This document shows, one piece after another, positions 25,836 to 34,561 of a stretch of 64,000 nt of DNA (positions are counted from its first letter, which is position 1; every line of letters starts with the position of its first letter). The translations under genes were made by a program, and so were the position numbers. The DNA is from an uncultured Aquimarina sp. (GTDB lineage: Bacteria; Bacteroidota; Bacteroidia; Flavobacteriales; Flavobacteriaceae). The stretch lies in NCBI RefSeq assembly GCF_947500065.1, contig NZ_CANMQT010000004.1, positions 248,001 through 312,000 on the forward strand. Direction: 5' to 3'. Below the pieces are notes generated by a model, which made no database searches, was not told the origin of the DNA, and saw only the letters and a list, made by a program, of their open reading frames with translations.

Positions 25836-26991
25836 CGCACAAATTGAAATACAATTGATTGCAAGCCTAGTAGCTATTGCTTGTGCTATTCCAGGCACAT
25901 TCTTAGTGCTCCGCAAGATGGCTTTGATTACGGATGCTATTAGTCATTCTATATTACCAGGTATCGTGATTGGATTTTTTATCACACATGATCTTTCTTC
26001 TCCTTTATTGATTCTTCTTGCTGCTTTAAGTGGTGTACTTACAGTAGTTTTAGTAGAGTTTATTCAAAAAACGGGTTTGGTTAAAGAGGATACTGCAATC
26101 GGTTTAGTTTTCCCTGCTTTGTTCAGTATTGGAGTTATTATGATAGCGCAGAATGCGAACGATGTACATCTAGATATAGATGCAGTGCTTTTAGGAGAAC
26201 TCGCTTTCGCCCCATTCGACAGAATTATTATGGGCGGAACTGATTTAGGACCTAAATCTTTATGGATTATTGGTACGATCTTACTAATTACTTCAGGGTT
26301 ACTTTTTGCCTTTTTCAAAGAATTAAAAGTTAGCACATTCGATGCTGGACTTGCCGCTGCTTTAGGTTTATCTCCTGTTATAATGCATTATGGATTAATG
26401 ACTGTAGCATCTATTACAACAGTTGGAGCCTTTGATGCGGTTGGAGCTATTTTAGTAATTGCATTTATGATTGCACCAGCTGCCACTGCTTATTTACTAA
26501 CCAATAATCTTAAAAAAATGTTGTTGTTAGCGTGTGTCTTTGGTGTAACTGCGGCAATAGCAGGATATTGGTTAGCACATGGATTAGACACCTCTATTTC
26601 TGGATCGATGACCACCGTACTTGGTATTATCTTTCTGGCAGTGTATTTATTCGCACCTAACAAAGGTTATTTTTCTGTATTATATCGTCAAAGACAACAG
26701 CGTATCGAAGTTTCTTTACTTACATTTCTACTACACCTGGGTAATCACGAGGATGATGAAACAGAAAGACATGTAAAGCATCTTAACGAACATATTAATT
26801 GGCAAAAAGTGAAAGCAAAATCAGTATTGGATCTCGCATTAAAAAACAACATGATTGTTATTGAAAATGATGTAGTCTCTCTAACTGAGAAAGGAAAGCA
26901 TTTTACTACTGAAGCTATTGACTATATAGTAACGAACAAGAATTCTGAAATTGAAAAAATGAAAGATCGGTTTTTTCTATTTAGAGGGTAG
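25828..26991 (+). CDS. Metal ABC permease 2 with a fused winged-helix-like tail
   Basis: A 387-residue ABC-3 permease that overlaps permease 1 by 8 bp. Membrane helices fill about 1-285, with GTFLVLRKMALITDAISHSILPG as the coupling region. A soluble tail follows (about 295-387) with a repeated D-E-x-x-R-H motif (NHEDDETERHVKHLNEHINWQ) and a helix-turn-wing pattern (LDLALKNNMIVIENDVVSLTEKG). Having such a tail on both permeases suggests a paired cytosolic module. The rest is a standard TroD/MntD-type subunit. Confidence 0.9.
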   Translation: MSSAQIEIQLIASLVAIACAIPGTFLVLRKMALITDAISHSILPGIVIGFFITHDLSSPLLILLAALSGVLTVVLVEFIQKTGLVKEDTAIGLVFPALFSIGVIMIAQNANDVHLDIDAVLLGELAFAPFDRIIMGGTDLGPKSLWIIGTILLITSGLLFAFFKELKVSTFDAGLAAALGLSPVIMHYGLMTVASITTVGAFDAVGAILVIAFMIAPAATAYLLTNNLKKMLLLACVFGVTAAIAGYWLAHGLDTSISGSMTTVLGIIFLAVYLFAPNKGYFSVLYRQRQQRIEVSLLTFLLHLGNHEDDETERHVKHLNEHINWQKVKAKSVLDLALKNNMIVIENDVVSLTEKGKHFTTEAIDYIVTNKNSEIEKMKDRFFLFRG

Positions 26992-27049
26992 TATTTTTAT
27001 ATAAACTATTCAATATAAGGGAAATCTACTATCTTTATACAAAAAGAAG

Positions 27050-27730
27050 ATGAAACAGATTCTTAGAGCCTATTCTTACTTTGCTTTTTATATGTTTTTG
27101 TTTTGCAGCGTACCTAAAGTCTTGGCTCAAGAAAAACAAGTGCATTTGGTTGAAGATATTCAAAAAAAACGTACCATTCTTTATGTTCAAAATGATACAG
27201 ATTCTGACAAAAGTGTTTTTCTTAAAATAAACCCTATTGGATATCGTAGAAGTGCACAACGACCAATCATCAAAAACATTCCTGCTAACAGCAAGAAACA
27301 GATGATCATATTGATTCCACTTACTGATGTACCATCTTCATACACTTATAATCTCATTGTCAATGAAGAATTACAAAATATTGATGCTAAACGACAAAAA
27401 GAAAAACCTCAAGAAGTTCCGCCGCAAACCGTATCAAAGTATCATGTTTTTGTTTATACCGAGCAGAATTGTAACCGATGTGATACATTAAAGCAAAAAC
27501 TAAAAGATAAAAAAATTAATTTTCTTGAGGTTGATATCGACAGTAAAAACAATTTATTATCTCCCGTATTTTGGAAAAAAATGAATGACAAAGGATATAC
27601 AAGAGAGAATATAAAGTTACCTTTTGTTAAAAAGAATAAGGCCTTATACTACCCTATTCCTGACTTTGATACCTTTATTAAAGAAATCACCAAAAAAAAG
27701 AAAAAGACTAAAACTTCTATTTTTAAATAA
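27050..27730 (+). CDS. Secreted glutaredoxin-like protein
   Basis: A 226-residue protein with a signal peptide (YFAFYMFLFCSVPKVLAQ), an N-terminal domain of unknown type (about 25-125) and a C-terminal glutaredoxin/thioredoxin fold (about 130-210): HVFVYTEQNCNRCDTLKQKL with a CxxC redox site (CNRC), then a NFLEVDID strand and LPFVKKN with the cis-Pro region. Probably a periplasmic or membrane-bound thiol-disulfide protein. The extreme C-terminus is Lys-rich. It lies downstream of the metal importer but 58 bp away with its own leader. Confidence 0.75.
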   Translation: MKQILRAYSYFAFYMFLFCSVPKVLAQEKQVHLVEDIQKKRTILYVQNDTDSDKSVFLKINPIGYRRSAQRPIIKNIPANSKKQMIILIPLTDVPSSYTYNLIVNEELQNIDAKRQKEKPQEVPPQTVSKYHVFVYTEQNCNRCDTLKQKLKDKKINFLEVDIDSKNNLLSPVFWKKMNDKGYTRENIKLPFVKKNKALYYPIPDFDTFIKEITKKKKKTKTSIFK

Positions 27731-27753
27731 TCAAGTAACATTTCATAAGTTTT

Positions 27754-27772
27754 ATATACTAATTTAGTATAT
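27754..27772. promoter_or_regulatory. Palindrome upstream of the serine hydrolase
   Basis: ATATACT and AGTATAT around AATTT form a 7-bp inverted repeat 10 nt before the start codon. It could be an operator or part of the 5' leader. No regulator is assigned. Confidence 0.35.
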
Positions 27773-27781
27773 CTATATTAT

Positions 27782-28933
27782 ATGAAAACATTTTTAATAA
27801 TACTTGGTAGCTTTTTATTACTAGGAATTGTCGCTCTGGTTGGATTGTTTTTTTATTTCAAAAATGCCAATAAAATAGAAATAGTTCCAGCTACATCATC
27901 ATTAGTTACACGAGAAAATATAGATCAAGAAAAAGTAGATAGTATTTTCAAATACACTAAAAACTTTCCGGATAATACACAGTTATCTTTTGCTTTTATA
28001 GATGCTGATACTGTTTCTTATTATGGAACACTTCGAAAAGACAAAGTATTTACTACAGTAAAAAATTCTGATGCTGTTTTTCATATTGGTTCTATCACTA
28101 AAGTATTTACATCTACATTACTAGCTGATTTTGCAATTCATAAAGAAGTTGATCTTGATGCCCCCATTCAAGAATTCATGGACATCCCTTTAAATAAGAT
28201 TAAAAAGGAAGGAAAGTCTATCACATTAAAAATGTTATCCAATCACACATCTGGGCTACCTAGATTGCCATCAGGTATGATGATGAGTAGCATAATGAAT
28301 CCTGACAATCCATATGCCAATTATACTCAAGAAAAACTAAACACCTATCTAAAAGATAAGATGAAGCCTAAACGTATTCCTGGAACTTCTATGGAGTATT
28401 CCAATCTAGGAGCTGGTCTATTAGGAGATATCTTGGCAAATATTTCTAAAAAAACTTATGAAGAACTAGTACAAGAACGTATTTTTTCTAAATATAAAAT
28501 GACTTCATCCACGATGATTCCGGAAAAAGTAGCAGAAAAAACTATTGATGGATTGACTGCAAAAGGTACTATTGCACAACCATGGACAAAACAAACATTA
28601 CACGGTGCTGGTGGAGTACTCTCTAATGTAGAAGACTTATCTAAATTTGCAATTGCAAACTTTAAAAAGGACACTGTTCTAGATTTTCAGCGAATAAAAA
28701 CTTTTGAAAAGAATAAGAAAATGTCGGTTTCGCTTGGTTGGCATATTATCACAAGTAAAACTGGTGACGAACTGTATTTTCATAATGGAGCAACTGGTGG
28801 TTACATGTCTTCTATGTTACTAAACACTAAAAACAAAAAAGGTGTAATCATTCTATCTAACATAAATTTCTTGCATCCAGATAGCAAAAATTTAGATAAA
28901 CTATGTTTCACTTTAATGGGTATGCAGCCCTAA
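27782..28933 (+). CDS. Membrane-anchored serine hydrolase (beta-lactamase/DD-peptidase family)
   Basis: A 383-residue protein with an N-terminal anchor helix (about 3-26) and a class C-like serine hydrolase domain. SITK (Ser104, Lys107) is the nucleophile motif, YSN in MEYSNLGAG the second, and HNGATGG near 335 the third box, with His in place of Lys as is common in esterase-like members. The substrate is unknown. It is the second such protein in the window and is not closely similar to the lipoprotein at 2236 outside the motifs. Confidence 0.82.
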   Translation: MKTFLIILGSFLLLGIVALVGLFFYFKNANKIEIVPATSSLVTRENIDQEKVDSIFKYTKNFPDNTQLSFAFIDADTVSYYGTLRKDKVFTTVKNSDAVFHIGSITKVFTSTLLADFAIHKEVDLDAPIQEFMDIPLNKIKKEGKSITLKMLSNHTSGLPRLPSGMMMSSIMNPDNPYANYTQEKLNTYLKDKMKPKRIPGTSMEYSNLGAGLLGDILANISKKTYEELVQERIFSKYKMTSSTMIPEKVAEKTIDGLTAKGTIAQPWTKQTLHGAGGVLSNVEDLSKFAIANFKKDTVLDFQRIKTFEKNKKMSVSLGWHIITSKTGDELYFHNGATGGYMSSMLLNTKNKKGVIILSNINFLHPDSKNLDKLCFTLMGMQP

Positions 28934-28954
28934 ACCATATCCTATGGTTTAGGG
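28928..28954. terminator. Hairpin between convergent genes
   Basis: CCCTAAACCATA and TATGGTTTAGGG pair perfectly around TCC. The stem starts within the last codons of the serine hydrolase and is not followed by a clear T run, so it may be a weak terminator or an RNA-stabilising hairpin. Confidence 0.5.
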
Positions 28955-28980
28955 ATAGAATTTATAGATCTCTTTTACAT

Positions 28981-29811
28981 TTATAATCTTGGTAACCACA
29001 TTCCCATTGTAGCAGCAAAAACTCCGATTCCTGTAAGTACAGTAAGTACTAAAAGAAAAGCAGACATCGCGAATTTAACCGGAATATTCTTTCTTTTCTT
29101 TGCATACAGATACATTTCCAGAATAATTAACGGTATTACATACTGTCCGATTCCCAGAAAAGTAAGAAATGGCCCTCTAAATGTTTCTGGATCAAAACCT
29201 ACGGCTTCACCATGAATAAACAACCACAGCATTAATCCAATTCTAAAAAACCAAACTCCGTTAACTACCAAAAACAAACGTAATGCCCAACGGCGATGAG
29301 AATCAAAATTACGTGCCACAGCAGTACGCCAAGCTAATGCTGCAAAAAGCATAATAAGGACTCCATTAAAGCTTACGCTAATATCACCCACTAGTCCACT
29401 AATCGTCCCTTTTGTTATCACCATATACACACCGCTGAAACTTATCACAAAAGCAGTTAAAATATATAACTTTCCATTCCAACGATGAAATGAACGAGCT
29501 CGATTCCTGATCTGAGCAACAAATTGTAGTGGTCCGCCAACCATCATAATAACAGCCAATAAAAGATGTATTGCAACGGCTATATTTCCCATAGTTCCAC
29601 CAGGAACATATCCATGAGGCAGTACACGATTCCATTTCATGAAATCTCCATCAATAGCTGCACCACCATAAAAAGCAGTAACATAATATGCAAAGATCCA
29701 TTGACCTATTACCGCAATTACGAACCAAAACTGAACGGAAATATTCAATGTTCTATTAGCCCATGCATTTGAGTTTTTTAAAGTGCTCACAGCACTAGTA
29801 GTAGTATTCAT
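28981..29811 (-). CDS. DUF2306-type membrane protein
   Basis: A 276-residue membrane protein with about seven hydrophobic helices. Motifs such as HLLLAVIMMVGGPLQFV, RSFHRWNGKLYI and SHRRWALRLFL (conserved His and Arg) match DUF2306, a family with heme- or quinone-like conserved histidines and no proven function. The start codon is preceded by a leader that recurs before two downstream membrane-protein genes. It reads toward the convergent serine hydrolase. Confidence 0.78.
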   Translation of the reverse strand: MNTTTSAVSTLKNSNAWANRTLNISVQFWFVIAVIGQWIFAYYVTAFYGGAAIDGDFMKWNRVLPHGYVPGGTMGNIAVAIHLLLAVIMMVGGPLQFVAQIRNRARSFHRWNGKLYILTAFVISFSGVYMVITKGTISGLVGDISVSFNGVLIMLFAALAWRTAVARNFDSHRRWALRLFLVVNGVWFFRIGLMLWLFIHGEAVGFDPETFRGPFLTFLGIGQYVIPLIILEMYLYAKKRKNIPVKFAMSAFLLVLTVLTGIGVFAATMGMWLPRL

Positions 29812-29880
29812 AACTGTTCGTTTTTTTTACTTCGATTACTCGAAACAAATTGATGATTGATTTTGATTGATGATGAATTG
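29812..29880 (-). repeat. Repeated 5' leader, copy A
   Basis: The minus-strand leader immediately before the start codon ends in AAAACGAACAGTT and holds a hairpin TTCGA...TCGAA with loop GTAA. It is preceded by tandem ATCA/ATCAA units. The same layout precedes the genes starting at 30400 and 31155. Confidence 0.85.
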
Positions 29881-29932
29881 ATTCTTTATCCTTTTTAAGG
29901 TAAAAAACCCGTTGATATTTTTAATTAAGATT

Positions 29933-30400
29933 TTAGGCGTATTGTTCTGTCTTAAATTTGAAAATTGCTCGTATATAATTTTTCCAAACATAAAGCCATG
30001 GAATTACGATAAGATCAATTGGAATTGCTATAAGAAATGGCTTTAGAAATCCTTCTGAAGTTGCATCTAATGTACCTGTAGACCACATAGGATAAGCGAT
30101 ACCTATAAGCCATACTGATTTATAAAATATTTGTAATAATAGTAAGGGAAGCATTTTTATAGGAAATCGAATTCCTAAACCCATTAATGTAGCATAAGCT
30201 ACCCAAAAGCTATAGGTAACTCCATCGTAAGCTCCCCAGGTTTCGCTAGGATTGATAACTTCTGACCAAGTAGAATACCCCAATGAAAAAAACGTAAGGA
30301 GGTATATTATTCTCATAAGTAATAATTGAAGTTTTGAAACTTCTCTACCTGCATTAAGATCTCGTTTCACAAAATCTTTAATAAAATCTTTTAGATTCAT
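29933..30400 (-). CDS. Four-helix membrane protein of unknown function
   Basis: A 155-residue membrane protein with hydrophobic helices at about 25-45, 60-80, 85-105 and 115-140. A soluble, basic N-terminus (MNLKDFIKDFVKRDLNAGRE) precedes them. I do not recognise a family with confidence. It is flanked by two other membrane-protein genes with the same leader sequence, so the three are likely controlled together even though they are not homologous. Confidence 0.65.
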   Translation of the reverse strand: MNLKDFIKDFVKRDLNAGREVSKLQLLLMRIIYLLTFFSLGYSTWSEVINPSETWGAYDGVTYSFWVAYATLMGLGIRFPIKMLPLLLLQIFYKSVWLIGIAYPMWSTGTLDATSEGFLKPFLIAIPIDLIVIPWLYVWKNYIRAIFKFKTEQYA

Positions 30401-30471
30401 AACTGTTCGTTTTTTAGCCCGCCTAAGGCGGATTGATTGATGATTAATTTGATTGATGAAATGATGAATTA
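30401..30471 (-). repeat. Repeated 5' leader, copy B (different hairpin)
   Basis: It has the same AAAAAACGAACAGTT end and the same tandem ATCA-type units as copies A and C, but the hairpin is CCGCC/GGCGG around TTA instead of TTCGA/TCGAA. The shape is kept while every stem base changed. Confidence 0.85.
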
Positions 30472-30477
30472 TATGTT

Positions 30478-31155
30478 TTAAACAGCCTCTTGAAGTGTAT
30501 GAGATGTATTAAATCCTTTTACAATAAGCCAGATTACAAACATTAATTGTGTGAGTGCCATTGGCATATATAAATACATAGACCCTGTACCAAAAATTGT
30601 CCATAGTACATTGACAAAAATCAATACGGCCGAAAAAACACATAAGGCTGATAAAATCCTAGGAACAAGTTTTGATATATACATCAAATAATAAAAGATG
30701 GAAAGCGGAATGCTCGCAACAAGTATATCCATCATATGAACCCATCCTCGAGTTTCTTGTAGTACCCTACCAAAAGCTTCAAGATTAGTCGTGTCAGATA
30801 TACTAAGATTTTGGTATTGTTCACTGAAAGATACTAAAGATAGTATGACCGTATTATCAATAATACTAATGACGAAAAGAATTATACTAAAACTCAAGTA
30901 CCAAAGTGCCATACTTTCATGAACCTTCTTTAAAGTTGGTAGAAGCATTATCGCCACACCAATACCTATTGTTTTAGTAACAATATGAAGAAGTGTAGAA
31001 GCTAACACCTGGTCAGTATTTTCTGAAATTTTTGTAATAAAGTCTGACGTAAATATTAAAGGACCTAATAAAGAAACATTAATTAAGATTCCTACTACCA
31101 TTTGTAACAGAAGTAAAACACCTGTTATTCTTCCGATTTTTTTGATTGAATACAT
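30478..31155 (-). CDS. DUF4386-type membrane protein
   Basis: A 225-residue membrane protein with about six helices. GRITGVLLLLQMVVGILIN at the start and FYYLMYISKLVPRILSALCV near 155-175 match the DUF4386 pattern. No catalytic motif is seen. First gene of the three that share the repeated leader. Its stop is 77 bp before the next start, so each may have its own transcript or leader. Confidence 0.72.
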   Translation of the reverse strand: MYSIKKIGRITGVLLLLQMVVGILINVSLLGPLIFTSDFITKISENTDQVLASTLLHIVTKTIGIGVAIMLLPTLKKVHESMALWYLSFSIILFVISIIDNTVILSLVSFSEQYQNLSISDTTNLEAFGRVLQETRGWVHMMDILVASIPLSIFYYLMYISKLVPRILSALCVFSAVLIFVNVLWTIFGTGSMYLYMPMALTQLMFVIWLIVKGFNTSHTLQEAV

Positions 31156-31230
31156 AACTGTTCGTTTTTTCTATTTCGATTGCTCGAAACAAATTGATTG
31201 ATGATTGATTTGATTGATGATGATGAATTA
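31156..31230 (-). repeat. Repeated 5' leader, copy C
   Basis: It ends in AAAAAACGAACAGTT directly before the start codon, holds the hairpin TTTCGA/TCGAAA with loop GCAA, and has the longest run of ATCA-type units. Its similarity to copy A is continuous apart from small insertions in the tandem units. Confidence 0.85.
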
Positions 31231-31259
31231 TTTGTGTTGTATAAGCGATTATTTTAATG

Positions 31260-31805
31260 TTAGTTCGAAAAATTTATTTCTTTAGAATTCCCTGTTAATT
31301 TTATAGCAGCATCTGATCTAGCTTTGCATCTTACCAATTCATAGGTTACTTCTAAGTCACCAGTACTTTCTCCTCTAAATTCGAGTATTAATTCTTTTCC
31401 GGTTACGGCTCCCAGTGTTTTAAAATATGCGGATGAACCGACTTTTATAGTATCTAAATGATGATTAGAAATAAACACCTTAATCGTATCATCCATATTC
31501 ATAGTTTTTACTTTCTCTATCACTAATGTTTGCTGATTCACCTTTGTTTTGATATGAGGCATAAAGTTTTCCGGAGCTTCAACAGTAATTTTCGATATAC
31601 TATCTTGTTTGAAATACACCATCATTTTATCCTCTATATGAATACTTCTAAAATCAGATACCTTTCTTGTTTCGGATATAATTGTACCACTATCCTGAAT
31701 CACTCCTTTTCTAACATAATTATGAGTCGAAAACTGAAGTGTTGTAAAATAAAGGAAGATGGCTCCCAGTATACCTAACAGAATTAGATTACTTCTTTTC
31801 ATCAT
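31260..31805 (-). CDS. DUF2807 (GIN-domain) secreted protein
   Basis: A 181-residue protein with one N-terminal membrane segment (about 5-23, LILLGILGAIFLYFTTLQF). The rest is a beta-helix-like GIN/DUF2807 domain: DFRSIHIEDKMMVYFKQDSISKITVEAPENF. Such proteins are often found with GntR-type regulators and ABC transporters in Bacteroidota and have no proven role. It overlaps the GntR gene by 17 nt, which places it last in that operon. The second ATG (31802) would serve equally well. Confidence 0.8.
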   Translation of the reverse strand: MMKRSNLILLGILGAIFLYFTTLQFSTHNYVRKGVIQDSGTIISETRKVSDFRSIHIEDKMMVYFKQDSISKITVEAPENFMPHIKTKVNQQTLVIEKVKTMNMDDTIKVFISNHHLDTIKVGSSAYFKTLGAVTGKELILEFRGESTGDLEVTYELVRCKARSDAAIKLTGNSKEINFSN

Positions 31806-32169
31806 CTATATTGTTTACATATTGATCATACGTGTTTTTAAACTCTTCAAACTTTATATCAAGTAATCTCATTTTTTTAAATACATCCGGTAACATTTCC
31901 TCCTTAAATTCTTTTCTTTTTATATCTAACACCGTATGATATCCATTTTCTGAAACAAAATACCCTATTCCTCTTTTGTTATAAATCACCTTTTCGTCCT
32001 GAAGATGATTAAAGGCGCGTATAGCGGTATTAGGGTTTACTTCTACCATAACAGCAATTTCTCTTACAGATGGTATTCTTTCATCTTCTTTCCATTTTTT
32101 GGAAAGGATATTTTCATAAAAGACATCCACTATCTGTAGATAAATAGGTTTGCTGTTATCAAAATCCAT
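31789..32169 (-). CDS. GntR-family (YtrA subfamily) repressor
   Basis: A 126-residue regulator. An N-terminal winged helix (about 10-75, IYLQIVDVFYENIL ... RIPSVREIAVMVEVNPNTAIRAFNHLQDEKVIYNKRGIGYFV) is followed by a short helical tail, as in YtrA-type members that lack a large effector domain. YtrA proteins repress ABC transporter operons. Located inside the operon whose promoter carries a matching operator (33765-33786), so autoregulation is very likely. It starts 2 bp after the permease gene. Confidence 0.9.
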   Translation of the reverse strand: MDFDNSKPIYLQIVDVFYENILSKKWKEDERIPSVREIAVMVEVNPNTAIRAFNHLQDEKVIYNKRGIGYFVSENGYHTVLDIKRKEFKEEMLPDVFKKMRLLDIKFEEFKNTYDQYVNNIDDEKK

Positions 32170-32171
32170 AC

Positions 32172-32924
32172 TTACACCTCCTTTTCTAGCATCTTACAAT
32201 ACCCCACAAATAACATTAGTGGCCCCAAAATCCCAACAAAAAACAATATTCCAATTACCGAAAAATCATTTTGGGCTAAACCAAATGCTTCAGAAGCGAA
32301 TGCATCTCCAAGATGTACGTCATATCTATAATTAAGCATTGTAAATAGGATCATGTTGTAAATGATTACTCCAAAAAACACCAAAACAAAAACCAATAAT
32401 GTCTTGCCAATCCTATTCTTTTTAAATGCCAATGCACCTACAAGAAAAACCGGTTGAACAATACAATAAAACATGGCAAAACCCAGATATTCTCCTGATA
32501 ACATCGGTAGCACGTGAAAATCTGTTCCAAAAACAATACCTCCTGCTACAATTGCTAATTGTCCTACAATAAAACTAAGAACGGAAAACACTATCGTATA
32601 CAAGATGGTCGTAGTAAACCATATTGCTGCCATCCTTTCATATACGGATACTGGTAACACAAAGTATAAATGGTTTGCTTTGGGGTCATGTGATTCTTTA
32701 CAAATAGAAAATGTAAACAACACTCCTAAAGGGATATAAAATAATCCAAAAACATTGACAAACTCTCCCACAGTAATGTGATAATCTTCCCTTAGGTTAA
32801 TCAAAAAGAAAACAAAAGCAATAGCACTGACAACTATCAAAGCGGTTCTCATACCACTCTGTCTGATGGTTAGGTCTCGCCGGATAAAATGATATATTCT
32901 TTTATAATTAAATTGATGTGTCAT
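32172..32924 (-). CDS. ABC transporter permease (YtrA-controlled)
   Basis: A 250-residue membrane protein with six hydrophobic segments. It begins with a cytosolic stretch (FNYKRIYHFIRRDLTIRQSG). It follows the ATPase gene with a 17-bp overlap and precedes the GntR gene. Similar ABC-2 type permeases of ytr-like operons act as exporters of peptides or other envelope-active compounds. The substrate is unknown here. Confidence 0.8.
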   Translation of the reverse strand: MTHQFNYKRIYHFIRRDLTIRQSGMRTALIVVSAIAFVFFLINLREDYHITVGEFVNVFGLFYIPLGVLFTFSICKESHDPKANHLYFVLPVSVYERMAAIWFTTTILYTIVFSVLSFIVGQLAIVAGGIVFGTDFHVLPMLSGEYLGFAMFYCIVQPVFLVGALAFKKNRIGKTLLVFVLVFFGVIIYNMILFTMLNYRYDVHLGDAFASEAFGLAQNDFSVIGILFFVGILGPLMLFVGYCKMLEKEV

Positions 32925-33759
32925 GATACCTCTTTTTTAATACCTGATTTATGCTATCCGGTTCATTTAGTACTGCATTAAACAACAACTCCAGATCTAC
33001 ATCTGTTTCATCTTTATCCAACCTTGGCAAAACTCCTTTACCACCCAATGATGGTTCGGCATAAATAATATCATATTTATCTTTTTCTAAGGGTTTGCCA
33101 AACCAAAGATGTTCTGAAACTTCGAATAATGACTTATCAAAAACTACCTTAGAATGATCCAGTATCATTAAGTGATTGATCAAGCTGTGTAAATCCCTAA
33201 CCTGATGCGTGGCTATAACAATGCATTTTCCTTGATCCGCAATCCTCGCTATTATTTTTCTAAACTGGCTTTTGGATGGAATATCTAACCCATTGGTAGG
33301 TTCATCCATCAACAACAGTTTTGTATTGGTTGCGATCCCGAATGCTATGAGTACTTTTTTCTTTTGACCAAATGACAGTGTTGCGATATTCTCATTCGGA
33401 GAGAGATGAAACTCCTTTATCAATTCATAAAATTGTTCTTTAGAAAACTGTGGGTAAAAAACAGAATTTACCTCTTCAAACTTAGAAACAGGTAACGCTG
33501 CTAACTCAAAATCTTCTGGGATTAAGAATATCTCCTGAAGACACCTAATATGTTTTCTGGATATATGTTCCCCAAAAACTTGGCAAGATCCGCCTTTAGG
33601 AAAAAGTAATCCTGCAATGATTTTCATTAACGTACTTTTTCCTTCTCCATTTCTACCAAACAAACCATAAATGTTCCCTGAATCAAAATTCAATGACACA
33701 TCATTAAGAATTGTTTTGCCTTTTGGGTAATAAAATTTTATGTTTTCAATTTTTATCAA
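32908..33759 (-). CDS. ABC transporter ATP-binding protein, TTG start
   Basis: A 283-residue ATPase with Walker A GRNGEGKST, signature LSFGQKKK, Walker B LLLMDEP and the switch His in IATHQ. The extra C-terminal 75 residues (about 210-283) follow the usual fold end. The only suitable start is TTG at 33759, opening MIKIENIKFYYPKG, which matches the normal N-terminus. First gene of the ATPase-permease-GntR-GIN operon, whose promoter and operator lie just upstream. Confidence 0.88.
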   Translation of the reverse strand: MIKIENIKFYYPKGKTILNDVSLNFDSGNIYGLFGRNGEGKSTLMKIIAGLLFPKGGSCQVFGEHISRKHIRCLQEIFLIPEDFELAALPVSKFEEVNSVFYPQFSKEQFYELIKEFHLSPNENIATLSFGQKKKVLIAFGIATNTKLLLMDEPTNGLDIPSKSQFRKIIARIADQGKCIVIATHQVRDLHSLINHLMILDHSKVVFDKSLFEVSEHLWFGKPLEKDKYDIIYAEPSLGGKGVLPRLDKDETDVDLELLFNAVLNEPDSINQVLKKRYHDTSI

Positions 33760-33764
33760 AACTA

Positions 33765-33818
33765 GTGTATTAGTTATCTAGTACACCACAAATTTAGCTA
33801 AATCAAATTAATAAACAA
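33765..33818 (-). promoter_or_regulatory. Promoter and GntR/YtrA operator of the ABC operon
   Basis: On the minus strand TTG (33818-33816), 19 bp, TAAATTTG (33796-33789) is a textbook Bacteroidota promoter, with transcription starting near 33782. The inverted repeat GTGTATTAG / CTAGTACAC (33765-33786, eight of nine paired) covers that start. AGTGTA-N12-TACAC resembles known YtrA operators. A repressor here would block initiation. Confidence 0.8.
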
Positions 33819-34012
33819 GTATTTCAATGATTTTTTAACACCCACACCGGAAGCAAAAACACAAAAAACCCTTATTTAATAGTTATTAACACAAATTCTG
33901 ACATTAAAGAAATAATATAATATTTTAGAGTAAAAAGCATTAAAAACAAAGAATTCGAACAAGTAATAATACACCTGTTCGAAATTCTTCGCTACAAAAA
34001 CTCCCAATCTAA

Positions 34013-34561
34013 CTAAGGGTTCATAACAATGGTAAATGTGCAATTAGCCACAAAAATATTTTCTGTTTCCAAACGGGTTACATCAATAAGTCCTTCTAGC
34101 ATAACTTTTCCAGTGATATTCTCAAAATCTCCTGTGCCATCCATAATATTATCCGTTGTTGGGATAAAACTGGTATTTAAAAAACCTGGATCTGCTGTAG
34201 GCGTAAGTGTTACAATATTCTCCGCTACAATTGACCCACGACCTTCTATAAAGAATGTAGTAATCACGTATTCTGTAAAAGTACCATCTTCATTCTCCTT
34301 TGATGTAATTGTGCAATCCTCTAATGTTCCTATTACTTCGCCACTCTCTACGTTAGTTATAGGCATAGAAAAACAATTTAATGTTATCGTTTCTCCTAAA
34401 CTTGGTACCGTCACCTCTTTATCTTGTCCTTCTGTAACTCCGGAACCTAATACTTTTAGAGTTTCGCCTGTACTAGGGACATCTCCTTGATAATCATCAT
34501 CACTACATGATACGATTGCTACTACTATTGCCAAGAAGGCAATACGCTTCATTTTTTCCAT
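34013..34561 (-). CDS. Lipoprotein of unknown function
   Basis: A 182-residue lipoprotein (lipobox AIVSCSDDD, Cys near 19) with a mostly beta-strand body containing two similar segments ending in GTLEDCTITS and ANCTFTIVMNP. No recognised domain. The start may be the first ATG or the ATG three codons later; both give the same signal. It stands alone. Confidence 0.65.
   Translation of the reverse strand: MEKMKRIAFLAIVVAIVSCSDDDYQGDVPSTGETLKVLGSGVTEGQDKEVTVPSLGETITLNCFSMPITNVESGEVIGTLEDCTITSKENEDGTFTEYVITTFFIEGRGSIVAENIVTLTPTADPGFLNTSFIPTTDNIMDGTGDFENITGKVMLEGLIDVTRLETENIFVANCTFTIVMNP

Noticed and set aside
29840..31225. TGATT-type tandem units as a CRISPR array
   Set aside because: Units are 4-5 bases, without spacers of constant length, and lie in three gene leaders.
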